Below, in pieces: positions 48,704 to 58,236 of a stretch of DNA of 64,000 nt. The stretch covers positions 124,001 to 188,000 of the forward strand of contig NZ_CANLYI010000004.1 in NCBI RefSeq assembly GCF_947495255.1. Reading direction: 5' to 3'. The notes under the pieces were generated by a model. That model saw only the letters and a program-made list of their open reading frames with translations. It did not search any database and was not told the DNA's origin. Numbering within the stretch: position 1 is the stretch's first letter; each line of letters begins with the position of its first letter. Source of the DNA: an uncultured Winogradskyella sp. (GTDB lineage Bacteria > Bacteroidota > Bacteroidia > Flavobacteriales > Flavobacteriaceae). A program made the translations under genes and the position numbers.

Positions 48704-49375
48704 TTACATACGTTTTATTCTACCTCCAAGAAGTGTGTTTTCATTAATTTCTTTTGGCTTACCATAAATAAATACATCTCCACCTGCTTTAATACGTACA
48801 TCTACAGTTTCAGTAGCATTTACATAAGCTTCACCAGCTGCATTAATACTGACTTCTGTATTTTCTGTAATAAATTCTTCACCATTAAAAACACCACCAG
48901 TGTAAATCGTAATATCTTGATTTTTAGAACTGCCTGTAATATTAATTACTCCACCTGTAACAGCTCTAAAATTTGCATATGTAGATTCTAGTGATAAAGT
49001 GATTTCTGCGCCTTCTTGTGTCCTTAAATCAACCTCATATTGCTTTAAAGTTTCTTTTAACGTAACTTTAGCACCTTCGTTAGCATCAATAATATCTACT
49101 GAAGTAAAATATAACTCAACTACTGTATCATTACCATCGTAACTTTCTTCAAGATTCATACGTATTTTAAGTTTTCCGTTGTTGTTTACAACTTCAACAT
49201 CCTTTCTGTTTTTTCCTGAAATAATCACTTTATTCTCATCTGACTCAATCATTTTTACATGAATTAAATCAAAGACTTTTACGGTTGAGAATTCACCTAT
49301 TGTTTTCTCAATAGTGTCTTGAGCGTTTATTGTAAAACCTATAGTCATTAGGATTATTAAGCATATATTTTTCAT
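48704..49375 (-). CDS. DUF2807 (head GIN domain) protein
   Basis: FSTVKVFDLIHVKMIESDENKVIISGKNRKDVEV; beta-helical GIN-domain repeats. Confidence 0.85.
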   Translation of the reverse strand: MKNICLIILMTIGFTINAQDTIEKTIGEFSTVKVFDLIHVKMIESDENKVIISGKNRKDVEVVNNNGKLKIRMNLEESYDGNDTVVELYFTSVDIIDANEGAKVTLKETLKQYEVDLRTQEGAEITLSLESTYANFRAVTGGVINITGSSKNQDITIYTGGVFNGEEFITENTEVSINAAGEAYVNATETVDVRIKAGGDVFIYGKPKEINENTLLGGRIKRM

Positions 49376-49385
49376 AATTAATAAT

Positions 49386-49622
49386 TTATTTTAAGGTAAT
49401 TACTTTATTAATAAATAACCATTTGAGTTGAATTTCGTCTCCAGAACGTTTTTTAACAATACGTCTTTGTGGTGATAATAACACCGTTATTACAGCAGAA
49501 ATTGCTGTTAATAAATACCTGTTAATATCACTGTAAACCAATTGAATTCCGAATCTTATTACCAGATAAGTCACAAAGAATATTAAAAAAACGTAGATGC
49601 TTGCTTTTGTAGATGTCTTCAT
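49386..49622 (-). CDS. hypothetical small membrane protein
   Basis: Short ORF with TM segments, tightly spaced with neighbours. Confidence 0.55.
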   Translation of the reverse strand: MKTSTKASIYVFLIFFVTYLVIRFGIQLVYSDINRYLLTAISAVITVLLSPQRRIVKKRSGDEIQLKWLFINKVITLK

Positions 49623-49624
49623 AA

Positions 49625-49924
49625 TTAAACGGCAACTTTTACTGCTGTTCCTGTTACTGAAACCATAGCATAATTAGATGTTGTTAACTCTATTTCAATT
49701 TTAATACCAACAACAGCATTTGCATTTAATTTTGCAGCATTATTTTGTAATGTTTGAAAAGCTTCTTCCTTTACAGCTTCAATACTATTCTGTAATTTTG
49801 TATAATATTTTGAAGCACTGAAACCCATAGAAACAACTTCTTTATTTAGAGCAACACCTGTTACTATACCTAAATAATCTATTATTTTATGGTCTTCTAT
49901 AGAATTAGTTGTGGTGAGTATCAT
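49625..49924 (-). CDS. YbjQ family (heavy-metal-binding domain) protein
   Basis: MILTTTNSIEDHKIIDYLGIVTGVALN; NANAVVGIKIE. Confidence 0.88.
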   Translation of the reverse strand: MILTTTNSIEDHKIIDYLGIVTGVALNKEVVSMGFSASKYYTKLQNSIEAVKEEAFQTLQNNAAKLNANAVVGIKIEIELTTSNYAMVSVTGTAVKVAV

Positions 49925-50027
49925 AATTTGAATATTTTCTTATTAGTAATTTTATATACCGTAAAGTTACAATTCTATTCGCTTTCAATGAATTTTAATA
50001 TGCCTTCATAAAAAACGAGAACTGTTA

Positions 50028-52274
50028 TTACTCACTATCAACTTCTGGTTTCCCAACCATATAAAAATCAAGATGTTTCTTGGTTAAATCTGCATTTTTA
50101 ACTTTTACAATAACTTCATCTCCTAGTTGATACATGATACTAGATTTTTTACCAACCATAGCATATTGATCCTGGTCAAACTGATAGTGATCATCTTTCA
50201 TATCTCTAACACTTACCATACCTTCACATTTATTAGAAATTATTTCTATATAAATTCCCCAATCTGTTACACCAGAAATAACACCCAAAAATTCTTCGTC
50301 TTGATGATCTTGCATAAAACGAATTTGCATGTATTTAATAGAATCGCGCTCTGCTTTAGTTGCTAAATATTCCATATTACTAGAATGTTTACAACGTTCT
50401 TCGTAAATTTCTTCGTTAGCTGATTTTCCACCATCTAAATACAATTGTAATAAACGATGCGCCATTACATCTGGATAACGACGAATAGGCGATGTAAAGT
50501 GACTGTAATACTCAAAAGCTAAACCATAATGACCAATATTATGTGTTGTATACTCGGCTTTAGACATGGTTCTAATCGTTAATGTATCTACTAAATTTTG
50601 TTCTTTTTTACCAACAACATCTTTTAGTAAGTTATTTAAAGATGATGCAATACTACCTTTATCTTTAAAATTTAATTTATGTCCAAAACGTGCTACAACC
50701 GTTTGAAGTTGTGCTAGTTTTTCATCATTAGGTTCATCATGCACACGATACACAAAGGTTTTCTTTTGTTTTCCAACAAATTCTGACACCTTTCTGTTAG
50801 CTAATAGCATAAATTCTTCAATCATTTTATTCGCATCTTTACTTGTTTTAAAGAATACGCCTACTGGATTTGCTTCTTCATCTAAATCGAATTTTACTTC
50901 AACTTTATCAAAAGAAATGGCTCCATCTCGCATACGTGCATTTCGCATTTTACGAGCCAATTGATTCATTTTTATAGTTGCTTGTGCAATATCTACATCA
51001 GTTTGATATTCTTCTCCAGTTAATGAGACCTCTGCAGGAATTGTAGTATCAATCTTTTTCTTATGCTTTAAAACATCAACTTCGTTAATTGTTGCGTTGT
51101 TTTCAATGATAGCTTGCGCTTCTTCATATGCAAAACGTGCATCAGAATAGGTTACTGTTCTACCAAACCATTCGTTTTTAATTTCGCATTTTTCATTCAT
51201 TTGAAACACTGCAGAAAACGTATATTTTTCTTCGTGTGGGCGTAATGAACATGCTCCATTAGATAAAACTTCTGGCAACATAGGCACTACTCTATCTACT
51301 AAATAAATAGAGGTTGCACGCTCATAAGCTTCATCATCTAAAACAGTTCCTGGTTGCAAATAATGCGATACATCTGCAATATGTATTCCTATTTCATATA
51401 AGCCATTATCTAACACTTTAAAAGATAAAGCATCATCAAAATCTTTAGCATCTTTTGGATCTATGGTAAAGGTTAAATCTTTACGCATATCTCTACGCTT
51501 TGCAATTTCTTCTGGTTTAATTTCTAAATCAATGTTGTTGGCATAATCTTCTACCTCTTTAGGAAACTCCATTGGTAATCCATATTCTGCCATAATAGAG
51601 TTAATCTCAGTACCATGTTCACCTGGTTTACCAAGTACTTCAATAACTTTACCGTTTGGTGAATCTGATTTTTCTGGCCAATCTTCTAAAGAAACCAATA
51701 CTTTATCACCATCTTCGGCTTTATTAATTTTATTGATAGGTACAAAAATATCAGTGTACATTTTGTTGCTATCTGCTACAACAAAGGCAAAATTCTTTTT
51801 CTCATGAATTTGAATAGTACCAACATATTCCGTTTTTGCACGTTTAATAATATTGGTAATTTCTCCTTCTTGTTTGCCTCTATGACGTCTCTTATAAGCG
51901 TAAAATTCTACTTCATCACCATTTAAAGCTTTATTAATATTGTTTGAAGCAATAAATACGTCTTCTTCAAAATCATCGCAAATAATATAACCGTTTCCTT
52001 TAGCAGCTAAATCTAAAATACCTGTATGATATTCTGTATTTACTATAGCTTTAAATTTACCACGATCCACTTCTTCAATCTCTTGTTTTGCTTTAAGTTG
52101 TTGAAGTTTCTTTATAATTTGATTGCGACTACTAGCATCATTAACGCCTAGTTTAGCTGCAATTTGTTTGTAATTAAAAGTTGAGTTTCTTTCTTTTTTT
52201 AAAATACTAAGAATTGTATTTGTAAGGTTGGAAATCTTGTTATGTGAAGGTTTCCTGTGTTTCTTTTTTGTCAT
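50028..52274 (-). CDS. rnr: ribonuclease R
   Basis: DLTFTIDPKDAKDFDDALSF, HIADVSHYLQPGT, AFEYYSHFTSPIRRYPDVMAHRLL, S1 domain. Confidence 0.97.
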   Translation of the reverse strand: MTKKKHRKPSHNKISNLTNTILSILKKERNSTFNYKQIAAKLGVNDASSRNQIIKKLQQLKAKQEIEEVDRGKFKAIVNTEYHTGILDLAAKGNGYIICDDFEEDVFIASNNINKALNGDEVEFYAYKRRHRGKQEGEITNIIKRAKTEYVGTIQIHEKKNFAFVVADSNKMYTDIFVPINKINKAEDGDKVLVSLEDWPEKSDSPNGKVIEVLGKPGEHGTEINSIMAEYGLPMEFPKEVEDYANNIDLEIKPEEIAKRRDMRKDLTFTIDPKDAKDFDDALSFKVLDNGLYEIGIHIADVSHYLQPGTVLDDEAYERATSIYLVDRVVPMLPEVLSNGACSLRPHEEKYTFSAVFQMNEKCEIKNEWFGRTVTYSDARFAYEEAQAIIENNATINEVDVLKHKKKIDTTIPAEVSLTGEEYQTDVDIAQATIKMNQLARKMRNARMRDGAISFDKVEVKFDLDEEANPVGVFFKTSKDANKMIEEFMLLANRKVSEFVGKQKKTFVYRVHDEPNDEKLAQLQTVVARFGHKLNFKDKGSIASSLNNLLKDVVGKKEQNLVDTLTIRTMSKAEYTTHNIGHYGLAFEYYSHFTSPIRRYPDVMAHRLLQLYLDGGKSANEEIYEERCKHSSNMEYLATKAERDSIKYMQIRFMQDHQDEEFLGVISGVTDWGIYIEIISNKCEGMVSVRDMKDDHYQFDQDQYAMVGKKSSIMYQLGDEVIVKVKNADLTKKHLDFYMVGKPEVDSE

Positions 52275-52363
52275 TTAATTTGTAATCATATTCATTTCCT
52301 ATAAGTGATAGGAATTCTAATTTAAAACTTAATTAAGGCGAAGAGAGGTTATTAAGTTTAATA

Positions 52364-52371
52364 CAAAGTTA
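52364..52371 (-). promoter_or_regulatory. Bacteroidota -7 element for rnr
   Basis: CAAAGTTA (+) = TAACTTTG (-) ~90 nt upstream of rnr ATG. Confidence 0.5.
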
Positions 52372-52416
52372 CGTTTTAATTTTTTAATGGTGTTTATAGA
52401 ACGTTAAATTAATGAA

Positions 52417-52443
52417 AAAGCACTGTAAAATTTACAGTGCTTT
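52417..52443 (-). terminator. terminator-like hairpin in a divergent intergenic region
   Basis: AAAGCACTGTAAA-A-TTTACAGTGCTTT; T5 tract on minus strand. Confidence 0.65.
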
Positions 52444-53173
52444 AGGTTAGAATTATAATATTAAAACTAGTTTATAATTAACTTTTTAGACCGTTTTCCT
52501 TTGTTTGTTTCTATTTCTATTAAGTATAAACATAGTATTAATTTGAGTTATTCACTCATTAAATAGAGAATTTATATTTTACTAAAAGTATATTATTATA
52601 AAACAGATTTTAATACCATTTACCTATTATTCACTAAAATTTACAGTTATCAACATATATATACATATAATCAGTTTTCTTTTAAAATTTTAAAAAATAA
52701 ATGGTGGTTATTATAGTATGTTAATAGTGACTATAACTTTTTGAAATTTTATTTTGATTAACCGTAGTTTACATTTTACAACATTTTAGTTAACATTAAA
52801 TTTACATATAACTACTTCATTTTAAAGCTAAATTAAAAAGCTATTAACAGTTGTTAATAACAGATGTTAATAGAAATAACTGATATGTTTATTTATAAAT
52901 CTTGTTCATTTCACTACAAATGATCTTTAATAACTATCTCTAAAAAAATAGCTAACTAATTAGGTTATCTCATCTGTTTTTTGGTTTGGAAAAATAAGTG
53001 GATAAACCTAATTTTAGTTTTAAAGAGTTGTGAACAGTTATTAACAAGTAGTGATCATTTTTAGTTGTACTTATGAACAGTGATAATAAAAGCTTATAAA
53101 GAACTTAAGTTTCAAACTTAAAATTTATGAATAAGTATGCCGTTATAAGTTATGCTTACTTATAAGCAATTAT
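52444..53173. other. candidate replication origin-like region (AT-rich, noncoding, DnaA-box-like and TGTTAATA repeats)
   Basis: No ORF; TTATTCACT x2, TTATCCACT, and clustered TGTTAATA(A/G). Confidence 0.4.
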
Positions 53174-53181
53174 TAACTTTG
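53174..53181 (+). promoter_or_regulatory. Bacteroidota -7 element for rpiB
   Basis: TAACTTTG 27 nt upstream of ATG 53209. Confidence 0.5.
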
Positions 53182-53208
53182 ATGTTTAATAACAAAACAC
53201 TTTTTATT

Positions 53209-53643
53209 ATGAAAATTTCTATAGGTAATGACCATGCTGGACCAGATTATAAATTTACTATCGTAAAACATTTAGAAGCTAAAGGCTATACAGTTACAAA
53301 TTACGGAACAGATACGTTAGATAGTGTTGATTATCCAGATTTTGTACATCCTGTTGCTAAAGATGTTGAAGCTAAAAAAGTAGATTTTGGTATCTTAATT
53401 TGTGGAAGTGCAAATGGTGTAGCAATGACTGCTAATAAGTATCAACATGTAAGAGCTGGTGTTTGTTGGACTAACGAAATTACAGAATTAACACGTTTAC
53501 ATAATAATGCTAACATTATATGTATTCCTGCGCGTTTTACATCAATTCCACAAGCCATTAAAATGGTAGATACGTTTTTAGAAACAAAGTTTGAAGGTGG
53601 TCGTCATCAAAATAGAGTAGATAAGATTCCAGCATCATGTTAA
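53209..53643 (+). CDS. rpiB: ribose 5-phosphate isomerase B
   Basis: MKISIGNDHAGPDYKFTIVKHLEAKGYTVTNYGT, LICGSANGVAMTANK; start moved to internal Met downstream of promoter motif. Confidence 0.94.
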   Translation: MKISIGNDHAGPDYKFTIVKHLEAKGYTVTNYGTDTLDSVDYPDFVHPVAKDVEAKKVDFGILICGSANGVAMTANKYQHVRAGVCWTNEITELTRLHNNANIICIPARFTSIPQAIKMVDTFLETKFEGGRHQNRVDKIPASC

Positions 53644-54555
53644 ATGAGTCACTCACATAATCATTCACATAATCATAAAGATTTACAAGGACAGAAGTTA
53701 TTAATTTCAATATTCTTAAATATTGTTATAACAGTAGCTCAGGTTATTGGCGGACTAGTTTCTGGAAGTTTATCTTTACTTAGTGATGCCTTACATAATT
53801 TTAGCGATGTTATTTCTCTGATAGTAAGTTATGTAGCTTCTAAATTATCTAAGCAAAAAGCATCAATAAATAGAACTTTTGGTTATAAACGAGCAGAAAT
53901 TCTTGCTGCTTTTATCAATGCAAGTACGTTAATAATTGTAGCTGTATTATTAATAATTGAAGCCGTAAAACGTTTTAATAACCCGCAAGAAGTAGAATCT
54001 AATCTTGTAATTTGGTTATCTATTATTGCAATTATTGGTAATGGCTTAAGTGTTTTATTATTAAAAAAAGATTCTAAAAATAATATAAATATGCGTTCTG
54101 CATATCTGCATTTGCTTACAGATATGTTAGCAAGTGTTGCTGTATTAATAGGTGGATTATTAATGAAGTATTACCAATTATTTTGGGTAGATAGTTTATT
54201 AACATTGTTAATTGCTTTGTATTTAATTTGGGTTGGATATGATTTATTAAAGGTCTCTACGAAGATGCTTATGTTGTTTACACCAGATGATATCAATATA
54301 AAAAAGGTAGTAAGAGCTGTCAATAAACTACCTAAAGTAAGTAAGCTTCACCATGTACATATTTGGAATTTAAGTGATGACGAATTACATTTAGAAGCCC
54401 ATTTAGATTTATCAGAAGATATTACGACTACAGAATTTAATAATTTGCTTTTAAAAATTGAGACTATTTTACACAACGAGTTTAATATTAACCATGTCAC
54501 TATTCAACCAGAGTTTAATAAAGAAGATCCTAAGGAGGTAATTGTACAAGACTAA
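53644..54555 (+). CDS. cation diffusion facilitator (CDF) transporter
   Basis: His-rich N-terminus, SLLSDALHNFSDVISLIVSY, HHVHIWNLSDDELHLEAHLDL. Confidence 0.94.
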   Translation: MSHSHNHSHNHKDLQGQKLLISIFLNIVITVAQVIGGLVSGSLSLLSDALHNFSDVISLIVSYVASKLSKQKASINRTFGYKRAEILAAFINASTLIIVAVLLIIEAVKRFNNPQEVESNLVIWLSIIAIIGNGLSVLLLKKDSKNNINMRSAYLHLLTDMLASVAVLIGGLLMKYYQLFWVDSLLTLLIALYLIWVGYDLLKVSTKMLMLFTPDDINIKKVVRAVNKLPKVSKLHHVHIWNLSDDELHLEAHLDLSEDITTTEFNNLLLKIETILHNEFNINHVTIQPEFNKEDPKEVIVQD

Positions 54556-54998
54556 TGCTAGATATATTCACTAAAAAATTCAATGAATTAACAACACAAC
54601 AACTCTACGAATTGCTTCAATTAAGAAGTGAAGTTTTTGTAGTAGAACAAGATTGTGTATACCAAGATATTGATGGTAAAGATCAAAAAGCGCTTCATAT
54701 TTTAGGTTATAAGAATGAAAAATTAGTGGCTTATACAAGACTATTTAAACCAGGTGATTACTTTAAAAAATCAAGTATTGGTAGAGTAGTAGTTTTAAAA
54801 ACTGAAAGGCAACATAAGTGTGGTTATGATATTATGGAGGCTTCAATTGAGGCTATAAAAAATCATTATAACGAAACTGAAATTAAGATTTCAGCACAAG
54901 TTTATTTGAAGAAATTTTACAATAACTTAGAATTTAAAGAAATAGGAGAGGAATACTTAGAAGATGGTATTCCTCATATTGCGATGATGCGTTCTTAA
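54555..54998 (+). CDS. GNAT N-acetyltransferase (ElaA-like)
   Basis: LYELLQLRSEVFVVEQDCVYQDIDGKD; IGRVVVLKTERQHKCGYDIM. Confidence 0.9.
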   Translation: MLDIFTKKFNELTTQQLYELLQLRSEVFVVEQDCVYQDIDGKDQKALHILGYKNEKLVAYTRLFKPGDYFKKSSIGRVVVLKTERQHKCGYDIMEASIEAIKNHYNETEIKISAQVYLKKFYNNLEFKEIGEEYLEDGIPHIAMMRS

Positions 54999-55005
54999 CA
55001 GAAAT

Positions 55006-55842
55006 TTATTTCTTCTCGTAAATCTTAGTTACCAAAATTTCTACACGTCTGTCTAATTTAGGTTCGCCACCAAGTGGTGCTTTACGTCGCATACCAGCAA
55101 ATTTCATACGGTAAGGTTTTACACCTGCTTTTACTAAATAATCATATATATATTTAGCACGTGCCATAGAAAGGTTACGTTTTTTAGTCTTACGATCAAT
55201 GGCATCTCTTGTACCTTCTGTACAGCATACATGACCTTCTATAGTGAAATAAACATTGGTACGTTCTACTAAAATTTCTGCAATGCCATCGAGTACCAAT
55301 TTAGATTCTTTGGTTAAATAACTGTAACCGGTTCTAAATAAAAGATTTTCGAGTAAAATTTTATCACCTTCTTTTAATTCACCTTTTAGAATTTCTTCTG
55401 TATTTGGTGTTTTTGGTTTTTCTTCTTTTGGTTTTGGAGGATAAACAGGTGTTACAATAATTTCTACTTTACGGTTTAAACCACGTATTTTACTTAAATT
55501 TTCTTCGTGAATAACATTTACTAAGATTTCACCTTTACCATCAACATTGGTGATTACAGATTCATCAAATTCGTTATTAGAGAATACTTCTTTAATAGAT
55601 TCTGCTCTATTTTGAGATAATACAAGGTTATAATTATCACTACCTCTATCATCCGTAAAACCATAGATAGATATTTTTTGGATATCAATATCTTCAATTT
55701 CAGTTAAAAAGAGTAATAATCTACTGTGTTCTGTTTCGGGAATATCGTGTTGATCGGTTTCGAAATAAACTTCGTGTTTCAATTCTTCCTGAGAAAAAGA
55801 GAATTGAAAACATAAGCATAAAAGGATAACTAGGGACTTCAT
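55006..55842 (-). CDS. OmpA family protein with two tandem OmpA-like domains
   Basis: ISIYGFTDDRGSDNYNLVLSQNRAESI and FTIEGHVCCTEGTRDA...NLSMARAKYIYDYL. Confidence 0.88.
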   Translation of the reverse strand: MKSLVILLCLCFQFSFSQEELKHEVYFETDQHDIPETEHSRLLLFLTEIEDIDIQKISIYGFTDDRGSDNYNLVLSQNRAESIKEVFSNNEFDESVITNVDGKGEILVNVIHEENLSKIRGLNRKVEIIVTPVYPPKPKEEKPKTPNTEEILKGELKEGDKILLENLLFRTGYSYLTKESKLVLDGIAEILVERTNVYFTIEGHVCCTEGTRDAIDRKTKKRNLSMARAKYIYDYLVKAGVKPYRMKFAGMRRKAPLGGEPKLDRRVEILVTKIYEKK

Positions 55843-55905
55843 TTTATAATAATTTTCTTACTAACAGAAAATGTTTATGATGATAAATATAGAAAAAAAT
55901 TACGT

Positions 55906-57582
55906 TTATCTCAAAATACTCGTGTATTGTGTTGGATTATTGAGGATATTTAACGCTTTCTTTATTTCATTATTATTTGCGGTATAATAAGTATATAAAC
56001 CTTCACTGTAAAAATATCGTTTAATAATTTCGTCTGTTAGTAATGATTTTAATTGTTTTTTATTGCTATCAATAGCACTAGATTTATAAGATTGTAATGC
56101 ATTAGTTAAGTCATTGTATTCTGATTTAATCACGGCATCTAGTTCTTCTTCTTTTGCTACATTAATTGCATTTGTTAAAGCTATTTCGGTTTTAGTTTTA
56201 AAATTAAAACCACTTGTTTTTATATAGTTTTTAAATTTTTTAAAGTCTGAGTCTGATAATTCAAAGCCTTTTAAATCTTCAACTTTATGATCGTAATAAT
56301 ATTTTGTTGCAAAATTAAATACTAGATTTTCATTTGATATTGCTTTAGAAATAGGTGTTTGTTTTGAAAATTCTACTTCAATATCTGGTTGTACGCCTCC
56401 ACCATCATAAACAGCTCTACCGTTTTTTGTTTTAAAGGCATTATAATTTTCTTCTTGTGTTCTTGTTGCTTTTCCGTTTTCGTCTCTATTCCAATAATCT
56501 AATGCTTGAATACAGCGACCAGAAGGTGTATAGTATCTAGAAATAGTTATTTTCATTTGTGTACCATATGTTAATGGTTTTGGTCTTTGTACTAAGCCTT
56601 TTCCGAAACTTCTGGTACCAACCACAACTGCTCTATCCATATCTTGTAAAGCACCAGAAACAATTTCACTGGCAGAAGCACTGCTTCCGTCAATTAAGAC
56701 TACTAGTGGGATTTCGGTATCAATAGGTTCACGTTGTGTATGATATGTCTTATTATATTTTTTAACTTTAGATTTAGTAGTTACTACTAACTGATTTTTA
56801 GGCACAAAAATGTTAGTGACATTGACTGCTTCATGCAATAAACCACCAGGATTTCCTCTTAAATCTAAAATAAGTTGCGTTGCCCCTTGATTTTTTAAAG
56901 CTTTAATAGCTCTAATAGTTTCTGAAGATGCTTTATCATTAAATTTTCTTAGTACTACATAACCCGTTTTCTCATCTACCATAGAATAATGAGGTACTGC
57001 TTTAATATCTAAAGACTCTCTAATAATTTTTACTGTATTGGTTTTACCTTGACGTTTGTAAGTAATAGAAACTTCAGTACCTGCAGCACCTTGTAGTAAA
57101 TTAGCAGCATCATCTTTAAAATCTTCTACTGTTACTTTATCTACTTTTATAATTTCATCACCTGCTTTTAAACCTGCTTTATCAGCTGCATAATTTTGGT
57201 ATGGCTCAACAATCACCAATTTATCTTTTAGCGTTAAAACTTTTGCTCCAATACCTGTATAATCGCCTGCATTATTTATTCTAGAAGCTTCTACATCTTG
57301 TTCGTTATAAAATTGTGTATAAGGATCTAAATCCTCTAACATGCTCTTAATAGCCGTATCCATTAAATCACCAGGATTGGTATCATCAACGTAATTCATG
57401 TTAATTTCTTTAAAAAGCGTTGTAAATATTTCTATTTGTTTTGCAATTTCGAAGAAATCATTTTTAAATGCTGTGGTACTAAAAAAGATAATTACTGCTA
57501 CAGCAGGAAATAGTATTTTTTTATGTAAAAGTCTTTTCATGAGTCTGCTTATAATGTTTTTGAAGTCGCATTGAGACTTCAA
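55906..57582 (-). CDS. S41 family C-terminal processing peptidase
   Basis: PDZ YTGIGAKVL, LILDLRGNPGGLLHEAV, VVLIDGSSASASEIVSGAL. Confidence 0.95.
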   Translation of the reverse strand: MKSQCDFKNIISRLMKRLLHKKILFPAVAVIIFFSTTAFKNDFFEIAKQIEIFTTLFKEINMNYVDDTNPGDLMDTAIKSMLEDLDPYTQFYNEQDVEASRINNAGDYTGIGAKVLTLKDKLVIVEPYQNYAADKAGLKAGDEIIKVDKVTVEDFKDDAANLLQGAAGTEVSITYKRQGKTNTVKIIRESLDIKAVPHYSMVDEKTGYVVLRKFNDKASSETIRAIKALKNQGATQLILDLRGNPGGLLHEAVNVTNIFVPKNQLVVTTKSKVKKYNKTYHTQREPIDTEIPLVVLIDGSSASASEIVSGALQDMDRAVVVGTRSFGKGLVQRPKPLTYGTQMKITISRYYTPSGRCIQALDYWNRDENGKATRTQEENYNAFKTKNGRAVYDGGGVQPDIEVEFSKQTPISKAISNENLVFNFATKYYYDHKVEDLKGFELSDSDFKKFKNYIKTSGFNFKTKTEIALTNAINVAKEEELDAVIKSEYNDLTNALQSYKSSAIDSNKKQLKSLLTDEIIKRYFYSEGLYTYYTANNNEIKKALNILNNPTQYTSILR

Positions 57583-57614
57583 TATATAAAATTACAACTT
57601 TAATACTTTAGACC

Positions 57615-58025
57615 TTATGCGTCTGAAGTATTAGATTTTGTATTTTCTACCAAAAGTTCATTTTTGGCGATGAATTTTTTAAACAACAATTTCATACTAT
57701 GATTAAGTTTATCAAAAGTTGTTCCATCTTTACTAAGATATAAAATCATAAACGCAAAAGAATGAGAACTATTGTTAAAATAAAGCTGTTTATTAAGCCT
57801 GTACGCTTCACGTAATAAACGTTTAATTTGGTTTCTAGATACTGCTGTTTTATGTAATCGTTTACTAACAGAAACACCAGTTTTTAGCTGCGAACCATCT
57901 TCAAAATCGGTTTTAATATATATAAGTTTAAGTGGGTAAGCTGTTACTGCCTTCCCTTCTGTAAAAAGTTGCTCTATGAGCTTTTTACTTTTTAATTTAT
58001 CCTTTTTAGAGTATTTAAAAGACAT
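57615..58025 (-). CDS. rnpA: ribonuclease P protein component
   Basis: GVSVSKRLHKTAVSRNQIKRLLREAYRL. Confidence 0.93.
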   Translation of the reverse strand: MSFKYSKKDKLKSKKLIEQLFTEGKAVTAYPLKLIYIKTDFEDGSQLKTGVSVSKRLHKTAVSRNQIKRLLREAYRLNKQLYFNNSSHSFAFMILYLSKDGTTFDKLNHSMKLLFKKFIAKNELLVENTKSNTSDA

Positions 58026-58236
58026 TTTAAGAAATTATGCTTTTAGTAAAGCTTTAAAAATTTACGGTATAATAAGTTAACAAAGTACGTTTAAATCTAA
58101 GCAATACTAAAGCTTTAGTGCCAAAAGTTTAATAACCTTAGTAAATGTATGTCTAAATTTTATTAGCAGTTTATTTACAATAATATTAAGTTATTTTTGT
58201 TGTTAAGATTTATTTTAACCCAAATCTACTAGTACA

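Noticed and set aside
53152-53208. Upstream start of the rpiB ORF (MLTYKQLLTLMFNNKTLFI)
   Set aside because: The TAACTTTG promoter motif lies inside this extension and the conserved RpiB N-terminus starts at 53209.
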